A DNA stretch of 64,000 nucleotides from Microglena sp. YARC (Eukaryota > Chlorophyta > Chlorophyceae > Chlamydomonadales > Chlamydomonadaceae). Position numbers and translations under genes: made by a program. Positions 41,920-54,597 of this stretch are shown piece by piece (position 1 is the first letter of the stretch; the number at the start of each line of letters is the position of its first letter). The notes under the pieces were generated by a model, which was not told where the DNA came from, did no database searches, and worked only from the letters and a program-made list of their open reading frames with translations. The stretch spans positions 43,612,560 through 43,676,559 of the forward strand of contig CM039465.1 of the NCBI GenBank assembly GCA_022414725.1, in the 5' to 3' direction.

Positions 41920-44900
41920 TGCAGAGTAGCGGATTAGACCGCATGAGCGTCTATAACACTCAAATGGGGCACTGAGCAGCTCCATTGCCGCGAAATTGCA
42001 GTCGCTCCAGCCGAATTGGCCGAAGCAGCTTCGCAGTAGTAAAGTTATAAGGCGGCCGGAGAGCAGACATTGCTTGGGCGAAAAAAAGGACCTCCAGCTC
42101 CAATTGTCGCCGATTAAAGCTTCGTCTACTAGGTATCTCAGCAGCTGACATGAAGGAGCAGGGATGAGAGGGAGGAGATGGAGGGAGTGGTGGGTTCTGA
42201 GAGGAAGGAGAACTTGAAGAGGAATGAGTGCCCCCTCCAGTAAGGCTGACCTCTTAGTTGGGTGGGGCTCGGAAGAAGGGAATCAGGACAGCTGCTTCTG
42301 AAGTGAAGGGAGGAGAAGATCTAAGGATGGGGGGTCGGGTGGTCCCAAATTAACTTGAAGAGAATAGCCTGCCCCCCTCCAGTAGGCTGACTTATGCTCT
42401 TATGCTGACCTCTGGAGGGGGCAGAGTAGCGGATTAGACGCATGAGCGTCTATAACACTCAAATGGGGACTGGCAGCTCCCATAGCCGCGAAATTGCAGT
42501 CGCTCCAGCCGAATTGGCGAAGCAGCTTCGCAGCAAAGTTATAAGGCGGCCGGAGAAGCAGACATTGCTAGGCGAAAAAAGGACCTCCAGCTCCAATTGT
42601 CGCCTTAAAAAGCTTCGTCTCTAGGTATCTCAGCAGCTGACATGAAGGAGCAGGGATGAGAGGGAGGAGATGGAGGATTTGAGAGGAAGGAGGAAGTGGG
42701 TGGGGCTCGGAGAAGGGAAATCGGAAGAAAGAATAGAGCTGCTTCTGCTTCTGAAGTACTAAGCTTCTGATGGGGGTCGGCGGGTCCCAAATTAACGTTT
42801 TTTGATGGGGTCGGTGAGTCAAATTCAAATAGCCTGATAACCCCCCTCCAGTAGGTGACCTCTTATGACTACTCTGGAGGGACCTCTGGAGAGAAGGGGG
42901 CGATGTAGCGGATTAGACCGCATGATGACGTCTATAACACTCAAAATGGGGCAAACACTGAGGCAGCTCCCATAGCCGCGAAATTGCCCATTTGCGTCGC
43001 TCCAGCCGAATTGGGCCGAAAGCAGCTGGCCGAAGCAGCTTCGCAGCAAAGTTATAAGGCGGCCGGAGAGAAAGACATTGCTAGGGCAGGGCGAAAAAAG
43101 GACCTCCAGCTCCAATTGTCGCCTTAAAGCTTCGTCTATAAGGGTAATCCTCAGCTTGACATGAAGGAGCAGGGATGACCATGAATGGAGGAGCAGGGAT
43201 GAGAGGGAGGAGATGGAGGATTCTGAGAGGAAGGAGAGGAAGTGGGTGGGGTCGGAAGAAGGGGAATCCAGGACAGAGCTGCTTCTCTTCTGAAGTACTA
43301 AGGATGGGGGTCGGGTGGTCCCAAATTTAAACTTGAAGAGAATAGCCTGCCCCCCTCCAGTAGGCCTGACCTCTTATGCTGACCTCTGGAGGGGGCAGAG
43401 TAGCGGATTAGACCGCATGGAGCGTCTATAACACTCAAATGGGGCACTGAGCAGCTCCCATAGCCGCGAAATTGCAGTGCGCTCCAGCCGAATTGGCGAA
43501 GCAGCTTCGCAGCAAAGTTATAAGGCGGCCGGAGAGCAGACACATTGCTAGGGCGAAAAAAGGACCTCCAGCTCCATTGTCGCCTTAATAAAGCTTCGTC
43601 TACTAGGTATCCTCAGCAGCTGACATGAAGGAGCCAGGGATGAGAGGGAGGAGATGGAGGATTCTGAGAGGAAGGAGGAAGTGGGTGGGGCTCGGAAGAA
43701 GGGAATCAGGACAGAGCTGCTTCTGAAAGTACTAAGGATGGGGGTCGGGTGGTTCCCGAATTAACTTTGAAGAGAATAGCCTGCCCCCCCCTCCAGTAGG
43801 GCTGACCTCTTATGCTGACCTCTGGAGGGGGCAGAGTAGCGGATTAGACCGCATGAGCGTCTATAACACTCAATCCATGGGGCACTGAGCAGCTCCCATA
43901 GCCGCGAAATTGCAGTCGCTCGCAGCCGAATTGGCCGAAGCAGCTTCGCAGCAAAGATTATAAGGGCGGCGCGAGAGCAGAAGACATTGCTAGGGCGAAA
44001 AAGGAACCTTCCAGCTCCAATTGTCGCCTTTAAAGCTTCGTTCTACTAGGTATACCTCAGCACTGACAATGAGGAGCAGGGATGAGAGGGAGAGGATGGA
44101 GTTCTGAGAGGAAGGGATTTCTGAGAGGAAAGGAGAAGTGGGTGGGGGCTTCGAAGAAGGGATCAGGACAGAGCTGTCTTCTGAAGTACTAAGGATGGGG
44201 GTCCGGGTGGTCCCAAATTAACTTGAAGAGTAATAACCTGCCCCCCTCCAGTAAGGCTGACCTCTATGCTGAACCTCTGGAGGGCGAGTAGCGGATTAGA
44301 CGCGCATGAGCGTCTAACGACTCAAATGGGCAACTGAGCAGACTCCCATAGCCGCGAAATTGCAGTCGCTCCAGCCGAATTGGCTCGAAGCAGCAGGTTC
44401 GCAGCAAAGTTATAAGGCGGCCGAGAAGCAGACATTGCATTGCTAGGGCGAAAAAGGACTCCAGCTCCAATTTGTCGCCTCAAAGCACCTTCCAGCTCCA
44501 TTGTCGCCTAGGTAAGCTTCGCAGCTGAACATGAAGTATCTCCAGAGCTGCATAAGGAGGGATGAGAGGGAGGAGATGGAGGATTGCTGAGAGGAAGGAG
44601 GAAGTGGGTGGGGCTCGAAGAAGGGAATCAGGACAGAGCTGCTTCTGAAGTACTAAGGATGGGGGTCGGGTGGTCCCAAAATTAACTTGAAGAGAATAGC
44701 CTGCCCCCCTCCAGTAGGCTGCCTCTTATGCTGACCCTCTGAGGGGGCCTTCTGAGCGTCTATAACACTGATGGGGCACTGGCAGAGTAGCAGGATTTAA
44801 CCGCATGAGCGTCTATACTCAAATGGGGCACTGAGCAGCTCCAGCTGCTTTCTAGCCGCGAAATTGCAGTCGCTCAGCCGAATTGGCCGAAGCAGCTTCG

Positions 44901-47673
44901 CAGTAAAGTTCGCAGCCGAATGGCCGAAAGCTTCGGCGCCGGAGAGCAGACATTGCTAGGGCGAAAAAAGGACCTCCAGCTCCAATTGTCGCCTCAAAGC
45001 TTCGTCTACTAGGTATCTCAGCAGCTGACATGAAGTGAGCAGGGATGAGAGGGAGGAGATGGAGATTCTGAGAGGAAGGAGGAAGTGGGTGGGGCTCGGA
45101 AAAGAAGGGAAATCAGGACAGAGCTGCTTCTGAAGTACTAAGGATGGGGGTCGGGTGGTCCCCCAAATTAACTTTGAATGAGAATAGCCTGCCCCCCTCC
45201 AGTAAGGCTGACCTCTTATGCTGACCTCTGGAGGGGGCAAGAGTGCGGATTAGATATATTACGCATGAGAGCGTCTATAACACTCAAATGGGGCACTGAG
45301 CAGCTCACATAGCCGCGAAATTGCAGTCGCTCCAGCCGAATTGGCCGAACAGGCAGCTTTTCGGCAGCAAAGTTATGGAAGGCGGAGAGCAGACATTGCT
45401 AGGGCGAAAGGAAATTGTCGCTCTCCAAGCTTTTCGTCTACTAATAGGTATCTCAGCAGCTGACATGAAGGAAGGCAGGGATGAGAGGGGCGAGATGGGG
45501 GGATTCTGAGAGGAAGGAGGAAGTACTCGAAGAAGGGAACTCAGGAAGAGCTGCTTGGAAGTACATGAAGGAAGGTATGGGGAGGACTGATGAAGTTGGG
45601 TGGGGCTCAGAATCACGGCACTGAGGGAGCCATTAATAGTGCTGCCCTCAGTATGTCTTCGACGATCATTGAGTGGCTGTCAGGGTCGGTTCAACGTAGG
45701 ACTCAGTTGAGTTCTGCAGAGGTAGTGTCGACCTCTCGAATGTATAAACACTCCCGAAAGTCCAATGAAATAGTATGGGTAGGCAAGGCTTTTCACTTCC
45801 TTAGATTTGGCGCGCAAAGGAATAAACAGCCAGCCCTGCCGTGAAAGAGACCGCGAGCCGGGCAGAGCAAATAGTTTTATAAAATGATGCCTATAACGGC
45901 CGGATGATACGCATAATTTAGTGATTCCGGCACCTCCTGGCAGATTAGAGAATTGTCGCCATATCGCAGGCTGACTTCCAACTTGTCGCGCGCTTTCGGT
46001 CTACTAGGTATCCTTGAGTTTCAGCAGCTGACATGAGGAGCAGGGATGAGAGGGAGGAGATGGAGGATATCCATGAGAGGAAGAGTAAAGAGAGAGAGGG
46101 TGATGGGGCTCAGGTAAAGAAGAAGGGCAGGACAGAGCGTGCTGTCTCGAAGTAATCTAAGGATGGGGGAAGTCGTGGGATGGTGCGGTCCAATTAACGT
46201 TTGAATGAGAATATCTGCCCCCTCCGAGAGTAGGCTGACCTTTCTTTATGGCTGAATCCTTGATTGGAGGGGGGCAGAGTAGCGGGAATTAGCAAACCAA
46301 CCGCATGACGCGTCTGAAGCACCTACCACACAGTTGGCATCTGGAGCAGCTACCATGGCCGCGAAATTTTGCATGTCGCTAACAGCCGAAATGTGGCAGA
46401 GGAAGCAGGCTTCGCATAGCAAAGTTATAGAGAATCAGGAGCCGAGGAATGAGCTTTCTGAGACAATGACTCTGGGCGAAAAAAGGACCTCCAGCTCCAA
46501 TTTGTCGCCTTAAAGCTTTCGTCTAACTAGGTATCTCAGCAGCTGACATGAAGGAGCAGGATGAGAGGCACTAGAGGAGATGGAGGATTTCTGAGAGGAA
46601 GGAGGAATTATATTGTGGTGGGCTTCGGAAGAAGGGAATCAGATGACAGAGCTGCTTCTGAAGTACAAAGGATGGGGGTCGGGTGGTCCCAAATTAACTT
46701 GAAGAGAATATCCTGCCCCCCTCCAGTATGGCTGACCTCTTATGCTGACCTCTGGAGGGGGCAGATGTAGCGGATTAGTCCGCAGTGAGCATGATGCGTG
46801 TAAACACTCAAATGGGGCACTTGAGCAGCTCCCATAGCCGCGAAATTGGCGCAGTCGCTCCAGCCGAATTGGCCGAAGCAGCTTCGCAGCAAAGTTATAA
46901 GGCGCCGGAGAGCAGACATGCTAGGGCGAAAAAAGGACTCTCAGCTCCAATTGGTCGCCTCAAAGCGTTCGTCTACTGGTATCTCAAGCAGCTGACATGA
47001 AAGGAGCAAGGATGAGAAGGGAGGAGTATATATGGCCGACCAGGATTGCTGAGAGGAAGGAGGAAGTGGGTGGGGCTCGGAAGAAGGGAATCAGGACAGA
47101 GCTGCTTCTGAAGTATAAGGATGGGGGTCGGCGTGGTCCCAAATTAACTTGAAGAAAAGATCCTGCCCCGCGCTTTCTGCAGTAGCGTTTAAACTGTACC
47201 CTCTTAGTCACTGTACCTCTCGCTGACCTCTGGAGGCAGAGCTAGCGGATTAGACCGCATGAGCGTCAAAACACTGAAATGGGGCAAGCAGAAGAAACAT
47301 CAGCTCCCATAAAGCCGTAAAAAAAAAACAAAATTGGGGAAAAAAAAAAAAGGGTCCCCCCGCCCTCGCCCGCCTGAACCGTCTTGGCCGAGACCCCCAG
47401 CCCCGCCTGAAAGCAGCTTCGCGTTATTAAGGGCCCCCGGTTTTCGGGAGAAGCTCCGCAGACGCACGGTTTGCTAGGTCCCGGAGGCGAAAAATTGCTA
47501 AGAGCGTAAAATATGACCAATCGACACCCTCCATAATTGCGTCGCCTTAAGGCTTCGTCTACTAAGGTAATTCTCCAAAATAGCAGTCTGACCATGAAGG
47601 AGCAGGGATGGAGAGGGAGGAGATGGAGGATTCTGAGAGGAAGGCAAGGATTGTGGGTGGGGCTCGTGAAGAG
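41920..47673 (-). repeat. Tandem array of about 11 element B monomers
   Basis: The GCGGATTAGA landmark recurs near 41930, 42430, 42910, 43403, 43842, 44292, 44787, 45245, 46282, 46772 and 47245. Spacing is 440-500 bp, with many small insertions relative to the clean 423-bp unit. All units have one orientation, heading into the element B body at 41919. A poly-A/GC-rich patch at about 47317-47470 and unique DNA near 45620-45950 interrupt it. Confidence 0.88.
45620..45950. other. Unique sequence inside the monomer array
   Basis: About 330 bp unlike the monomer on either side, AT-richer, with a short open frame (45590-45844) that I do not recognise. No poly(A) or obvious target duplication seen. 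It could be an old insertion or an assembly fault. Confidence 0.55.
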
Positions 47674-48430
47674 TGTTGATTAGTGAGGCCTCCAAGGCCA
47701 TCGTCATTCGCATTTGACACTTCTGCATAGGCTGCATAACTAAGGGGGGAGGGGACGAGGGATAGGGATGTGAGCAGAAGATCCTGGTTAGCCTGGTTGA
47801 TGTGAGGGTTTGGACGATACAGTCCAAAGGAGGAATCTGCACTATAAAAAGTCCCGAGCATACTCCAGTCCGCATGGTTGAGTCAACATTGTCACTTAGA
47901 AGAGAAAGTCAGCTATCCAACTACAGAAAAGGGGGTGATGCCGGGGTGGCCCTGGAGGCGTGGAATAAGCTTGATGTAGTGAGACTGGGGTGATGGGTAA
48001 CGGGAAAAAGTGTGGAATCAATAGAAGGAAGATGAATCTTCAAAAGTGTGCCTCAAGGATAGTGTAGAGCTTTGAGCATGGAGCAAAGGAGTTGCTGCCA
48101 AGCGAGTGTTGCTGGCTAATGCCTTACCCTTGGCTGTTTGAGGCGTGCCAGGAAAAGCAAATTGCATCGGGGGAGAATAGCGACCTGTGAGTAAACTCAA
48201 TTCATGGAGACGGGCGTTTCGTCCTCATTCTTGAGTGCTAATGCACAGGCGGCCACACTGGAGGCTGGCGATGGCCTCTTAGAAAATGCGCCAACTGCTG
48301 GTGGCGATATACTTCGTTCATGTTGTCCCATTTTGTGACGATGTCTGAACGGGTAAGAGGCGATTATGAGGATGTGAGATGCGAATCTGTGAAGCGATGA
48401 TGTTCTTGTCGACTCATTAAACAACTCTTC
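47674..48430 (-). pseudogene. LINE-A ORF2 segment upstream of RT, indel-rich
   Basis: Resumes the ORF2 interrupted at 40097 (TGATTAG...CCATCG) and extends to the linker after the endonuclease (near 48400). The endonuclease is missing: sequence jumps to ORF1 at about 48430-48465. Confidence 0.8.
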
Positions 48431-48464
48431 ACACGAATGTTAAGGAACGCGGTTAAGGGGGAAG

Positions 48465-49107
48465 CTTAGAGCGGGGAGGGTGCCTTGTAGAGGGGGAGGA
48501 GGCTGAGCGCACCAACGTGGCTGTCAGCAACGTGAAGTGGAGTGGAAGGGGGGGTGGCAGGAGGAGTTAAAGAGAAGGTGGAGAAGGAGCAGGACGGGGG
48601 AGGTGGGATCTGGGGGGGTGGCCCGCTTCCAAGGGCGCGAGTGGGCCACTCAGCTGGAAGAAGAAGCGCGCAACTGGCAGAGAGGAGCATACGATTAGAT
48701 AGGAGGGAGAGGGAGAGAGTATGGGGGAGGAGCAGGGGGCCCCCCCCCCCCCCCAAGTCCTTTGTGGTAGGGATGGAGGGTGAAGGAAGAAGAAGAAGGG
48801 GAGGAGATGAGAGGATATAAAGGGTTTTTCGGAGAACTCTCGTTGTCATCGCTGTCACTATCATAAACCAAAGGTTGGTACATGCCAAATCAAGGGGGCT
48901 GGGCTGCAGTCGCCCCTGCAGCTGGGACAACGAGGAGTGTCCTATAGTGGAACCAAGTCGTGATGCATGTGAAGTGGAAGGAGTGCGCACAAGGTGTCCA
49001 ATAAGGGGGCCTCGTCCAAAGGGGTTGAGACCAAATGGGCCAGCAAAGCGGATCATGCTGGGTGTTTGATAGAGAGTCCAGATCGCTGGGTGGCTGGAGG
49101 GTGGTGG
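48465..49107 (-). pseudogene. LINE-A ORF1 RING-finger segment, second copy
   Basis: Minus-strand ORF1 with the RING Cys/His codons recognisable at about 48900-49060, but frameshifted. It ends at the GCSH retrocopy with the target duplication GTGA (49108-49111). Confidence 0.78.
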
Positions 49108-49111
49108 GTGA

Positions 49112-49810
49112 TTTTTTTTTTTTTTTTTTTTCCGACAAAATTAGTTACCACGAGACTGGCAATTGGTCCTGTGTCTAGTGCACTTGCATACACACAAAAA
49201 TATATAACGAAGTTCCAAGGCTAACATTCGAAGAATTAGTGGCAGTCCTCCTCCTCGTAGGCAGCGCTACCAAGTTCCAAGGCTAACATTCGAAGAATTA
49301 GTGGGCAGTCTCCTTCTTGTAGGCAGCGCTATCCATCAAGTGAGAGACGTCCTTGTTGGAGACCTTCATCTTCATGAGCCATCCGGTGGTGTAAGGCTCG
49401 CCGTTGATAGTGGCTGGGCTGTCGGACAGCACAGTGTTGACCTCGGTGACCTCTCCTTCAATAGAGAATAGACATCACTGGCAGCCTTCACAGACATTCC
49501 ACGACACCGAAAATGTCTCCAACGGCGAAAAGTCCTTGCCGACCTCGGGGAGCTCGACGTAAACGACGTCGCCCAACTCCGGCCTGAGCGTGATCGGAGA
49601 TGCCCACAGTGGCAATGGGTTTCGCCCTCTGAGTCTTCACCCACTCATGGGACTTCTGGTAATGCAAGCCCTCGGCCACAGCAGAGAAGCCACGAGATCC
49701 GAGCACCTGGAGGGACTGGAACCCGGAGGTGAGTCCGAAGGGCCTAAGGGTCTGTGCTAGCTGACGAAAAAGCCATTCTACGAATTGAATATATACACCG
49801 GGCTATTTTA
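49112..49810 (-). pseudogene. GCSH: Second GCSH processed retrocopy, frameshifted
   Basis: Same structure and same insertion site as 17096-17783: T run 49112-49131, 3' UTR, the 62-bp duplication, coding region about 49312-49771, and a short 5' UTR. It is flanked by GTGA at 49108-49111 and 49811-49814. Several one- to few-base indels break the frame, for example in the ATG-proximal A run near 49769 and near 49465, 49530 and 49616. The lipoyl-lysine region is recognisable near 49490. Given the indel-rich surroundings, some frameshifts may be sequence errors. Confidence 0.9.
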
Positions 49811-52297
49811 GTGATGGGCGGAAGAGAGGTAAGGAAGGGGTGTGGGAGGACGTCGGGTGGCCAGTGGGCTGGAGGAAGAGGGAGGGACAGGAGAGGGAGG
49901 GAGGTGAAAAGGTAGGGGGACAGGGATGGGCAGGAGAAGATCTGGTTTGCCTTGAGATGGCGGCAGCACCAGCAGCAGCTGCTGCATCAGAGATGGGTCG
50001 GGGGTTGGGAGCGATGGGTCTGCGAGGGGAAAGGGGCGGCGGAGATAGGAGGGACTTGAGCTGGGGTAGAGGAGACTCTGGATGAGATGAGTTAAAGGGG
50101 GCTGGAGAGGGGATGAGGATAAGGGGGGAGCGATGGAGAGGAAGGAATCTTGGACAGGGGAAGATGGAGACTCTGCTAGTGCAGAGTTAGAGGGAGCGGA
50201 GATGGGGAGGATGATATAGGAGATTGTTTGGGTACCAAGCTGTTGCTCGGTGGGTGTCAACACTGAGTCTGCTACTGGTGGTGTCAAAACATCTGCTGCT
50301 GTAGGAAGATCCGATTCCTCTACCGGTGGCAAAAGCTGTGTAAGCCAGTGCAGGTGTTAAAGCAAGTGATGCTGATACTGTAGCCAATGCAGCGGGTGCT
50401 AAAAGCAGAGACGCGATGTTGCTGTCGTTGTGGCTGAACAAGGCTCCTACTGCAGGTGCCTGTGCTATGCGCTTTGGTTCTGTAATGGAGTCAATTTTTG
50501 TTTTGTTTTTTGAGCCTTTAGCTACTGATGCTGATGCTGTTGCTGGAGCTGAGGTTGATGCTGCTGAGGGAGGTTGAGCTGATGCTGATGCTGATCCTGA
50601 TGCTGGTGCTGAGGTTGCTGAGGTGCTGATGGTGATAGCACTGTGGATGATGCTGATGCTTAATGCTAGCGTTGCTTGGTCTGATGCGATGCTGAGGCTG
50701 AGGGAGCTGGAGCTGATGCTAGAACTAATACAGATGCCTAATGTTGATGCTGACTCTGAGGCTGAGACTAAGGCTAAGGCTGAGGCTGCTGATGCCGAGG
50801 CTGAGAGAGCTGGAGCTGATGCTAGAGCTGATACTGATGCTGATGCTGATGCTGAAGCTGAAGGCTGAGCTGTGGCTGAGGCTTGGCTGTGGCTGAGGCT
50901 GAGGCTGAGGCTGAGGTGAGGCTGAGGCTGAGGCTGCTGATTGTTTTGGTAACTGCTGAAGCCAAAACAGATCTTGGAGTGGAAGGTGCAACTGATGTTA
51001 GTTGTGAATCTAATGGTGGTTGTTGCTCTTGATGGGCAGATGCTGGTACAGAAGCGTGAGAAGGAGCTGATGCTGAAGAGGTTGCTTGAGGAGTGTGCTG
51101 CTTCTGGTGCTGTAGCTGCGGCTGATCTAATTCTGCACCTGGGTGATGTGGATGAGCTGCCTGTGGATCTGAAGTGGAGTATGAAACTTGTGCTTCATCT
51201 AAAGAAGGGGGTGCGGGTGAAGTTCTTGGCTCAGTGTTGGCGGTGCTGTCGATGGGGGCTGCTGAAGTCACTGGGTCTGTGTGTGTCTCCGACAGGAGAA
51301 GGCTTGAAAAAGATTGTAACCTGGGGCGAGCTCTGAGGGAACCGGCATGGAGGAGTGCCTCAGTAGAGGGAAACATGTAGGGGCTGTTGGGAGAGGGGGA
51401 TGGTGTGGTGGACCATGTTCAGAAGGAGGGTGGGGTGAGAGTGCTGTCGACTGGACGGTGGGAGGGACAGGGGAAATGGAGGGAATGAGGAGGGGTACCA
51501 TAGGTCGGGGGCCCGATGGGTTCCATGTTGGAAGAAGGGGAAGGAAGGGGAGGAGGGAAGGAGGAGGAGGAGGAGGGGAAGTAAAGGGGAGGGTAGAAGC
51601 AGAAGGGCCCGGAAAGAAGTGAGAGGGGATGTGGTGGAGAGGTGGGAACGAGCAGAATGGGAGGGGAGGGGAAAGAGAGAGGATCTTGATCCAAGAAGGT
51701 GCTGAAGGGGGGTCTACCAGGGAGGGAGAGGGAGGGGAGAAAGGGTGGCAGGCGGTGGAGGAAGGGGGTCTTCTGGGGGTGGGATGAATATCCACGATGA
51801 AGACGGCAGCGTTGGCGTTCACGCGCAAGACTGTAGCGGAGGATAATGACTGCCCCGGGACGGGAGCAAGGGGGAAGTTGAAAGGTGGGCAGGAATTGTC
51901 CTTGTAGCCGGCCGCTAAGAGGATGGCCTCAGGAAGGCCAATGCGTGCGCATGTGGAGGGTAACGTTGAAGAATTTAAGGCGGCGGTGTGAAGAGGGGAG
52001 AGGGGGAGGAGCAGAGGATAAGGGGGATGAGGATCTGTCGCTGTCCCCACTCCACAGTGAAGTTGCCAGAATGAGATAGCCCGCCTGGAAAGGTCAGCGT
52101 AATATTGGCCAGTGGGTGCAAGGACGATGCACCAATAAGCTTTTGCATGGGACCCGCATCGCCCCATTGGCGGCATACCATGGAGAAGGGGGGTGAAGTA
52201 CTGGAGGAGGAAGGTGAGAAAGGCTGGCAGCTCTTGGGGCTCAACTGCTGCTTTACCTACTTCCAGTAAGAAGGTGTGCGGGCATGGAAGGATGTGC
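49811..52297 (-). pseudogene. LINE-A ORF1 5' part, second copy
   Basis: Colinear with 17784-20790 but without the 544-bp tail insertion. It keeps about 40 bp near 51860-51890 that are lost in the first copy, giving a longer frame at 51268-52176. It contains the Ala-Ser tract (50520-50945). The 5' end at 52297 coincides with the base equivalent to 20790. Confidence 0.78.
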
Positions 52298-54597
52298 GAG
52301 ACTTGGGAGCTGGAGAGGACCGTCTTTGGGAGGTCTGGCCCTCTGGCCGGTTACACCCTCTCACCCTTCCTGCCCTTCCCCCCCAAGGACACCCCCAAGC
52401 TGCCCTCATCACCCTACGCAAGAAACCTCGAGAAGCATGGTTACGGGCAGACTTTGAGGAGCAGCTGATCCAGCAAAGCCTCCCCCCCACCAGAGGCAAG
52501 AGCTCTTGGAACCATGGCTGGTTGGTCTTTGGGAGGACCTCCAACTGGACCCAACAACATGGGGCCTCCACCTCCATGATGATACTGAGGTGAACCTTCT
52601 TGAACTCTCTGTGCGCCAAAGCACGGCAGCCCTTCTTCAACCCAACATATTATGCAACAAAGCTCCAGTTTCCCACCATTTTGTGCCAGGTTATACCGAG
52701 GAAACGTGCTGCTTGGCCCAGGCTGTGGAGCATTCTACCCCCCTCCACCTTGGACACTCACCCTAGCACTAACCCTGACCTGCGAGGCCTCCGTGGTCTT
52801 GAATCCCGATGGATTGCCTCAGCAACAGAGAGAGCGCTCGTTGTCACCCCTATTCCAGTCCCCTCCGCTGACAAGACTCTCCACCGTCCTTATACCATCA
52901 CTTGCCGGAGCTTGCTTTATGGCACCCTGGGCTGCAATGCGTTCCTTGCTCATGTACGAGGACGCTTCCAACGGGTCAACCAAGACGACCCCCCCTCCAT
53001 AGTTTGATCCAGCCCTGACTGCTTGCAGCTGCACACTGCTGACACCCATGTTCTCACGCTTTTCTTGGAATGCCCTGATTCTGCCCCTGTCATAGACTGG
53101 CTCCTTTCCACTTGGGAGACCCTCACCGGTGGGCAAGACGCCTTCCTCGTTTCCCCTTCTTCCTCCTCGCTGACAACATCAACCCTTTGGCCCGGGACAC
53201 CCCCTCCTTCCCTCTACCCTAAGGTTATGGTCCTGCCTGCGTATAACCACCTTGGGCGCGATATGGCAGGTCCGTTCGTCCCGGGCTGACAGAACTGGAC
53301 CATTCTGAGCCCTTCACCACAAGGCTATCTGCCTTGCCCTTGGCCACCTTCACCAAGCCATCGCCAGGGACTGGATGCGCACCCAGACGGATCTTCGACA
53401 CCTTGATAATGGCGCCTTCTATCAAGATTGGTGGCGTGGCCTAGATTGCTCTCTCAACAGTGGCTTCCTTTGCAAGCTTAATGGGCCACCCCCCCGATCT
53501 TTTGCCACCATGATTGGGGTCACTCCCGGTGACCAGGAGCCTGATACCCGCACCATGGAAATGACAATTCCCCATGGCCCCAGCGCTCCCTACAATCCCA
53601 GACCCAATCCCAGACCCAGCCCAAGCCCTAGTTCTAGACCTTGATCTAGACCCTGACCCAGATCCAGCCCATTACCCGGATCTAGACCTTGCTCTAGACC
53701 CTGACCCAGACCCAGCCCTTTCCCGAGCTCTAGACCCTGTTCTAGACCCTGACCTAGGTCCAGCCCAAGCCCCAGCCTCTAGGCCCGATCTTGACATTGA
53801 CCTAGATCCAGCCCAAGCCCAAGATCAAGACCCTGCCCCCCAGAGCAGGATCAGATTCCAGATTTGGACACAGCACTCGACAACGTTTCCAGATCAGGGG
53901 CTAGATCTGGACCAAGATCAAGGGTCCAGATCTGCGCTAAGATCTAGATCAAGATCTAGTCTTGATACTGTCTCTGTCTTCATTCCTGTTGTTTACCTGC
54001 CCAGACCCAGTCTTCTAGGTTTTCGCTTTGCTTCCAGTTGTCTTTCTTCTTTTCTGGTTTGCCTCCCTGCTTTTGGCTTGTTGGTTGCAGTTTCGTTTTC
54101 TCCCTTATTTTGTTTCCCCTAGTTCAGTTTCCCAACCCTTAGTTGCCTCCTAGTTTCCCCCTCAGTTGCCTCCTTAGTCCCCCCCCCCCCCCCTCCCCCC
54201 CTTTTTCTCTTAGTTTCTTGCATAGTTTTCCTTTAGTCCTCCTTAGTTTGCATCTCCTCTTTCAGTCTTCTGATCCGGTGACTGTTAGAGGTTGCAGAAT
54301 GGTGTTTGGCCCCCCCTTCATAGGTCTTTTTTCTTAGTAGTCCTAGCCCCTTCTCTGGGCTTTTCCTGTTTTTTGGCTTCTTCCTTGCCTCTCTGTTTGT
54401 TTGTCTTCTGTTCCTGTCCTCCTTTGTCCCTTTACAAGATCGCCCAGGTGGTGTCCGTGTTATGTGGTCCCTTAGCTGTCCCTTAGCCGTTCTTGTCTAT
54501 TTTTCTTTGGTCTTTTCTCCTTGGTCACAAAGGGCTAGGTTTTATCAGTTTGCGCCTTTTCCTGTTCCCCTTAGTAAAAAAAAAAAAAAAAAAAAAA
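52298..54597 (+). pseudogene. 5'-truncated LINE-A copy with poly(A), plus strand
   Basis: Starts in ORF2 near DRLWEVW and runs through the zinc motif, Asp-Pro tail, 3' UTR and poly(A) (54576-54597). About 150 bp is missing near 52866. Frames are short because of indels. It lies head-to-head with the minus LINE-A ending at 52297. Confidence 0.88.

Larger units (their letters stand above)
35603..52297 (-). mobile_element. LINE-A copy reaching the 5' end, with nested insertions
   Basis: Colinear LINE-A runs on the minus strand from 52297 (same 5' base as the copy ending at 20790) to 35603. It is interrupted by a GCSH retrocopy (49112-49810), a block of minisatellite plus element B plus monomer array (40098-47673), and a LINE tail (38747-38994). 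About 1.1 kb spanning the ORF1/ORF2 boundary and the endonuclease is missing near 48410-48465. Removing the inserts leaves about 8 kb. Many 1-2 bp indels start near 37120. Confidence 0.8.
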
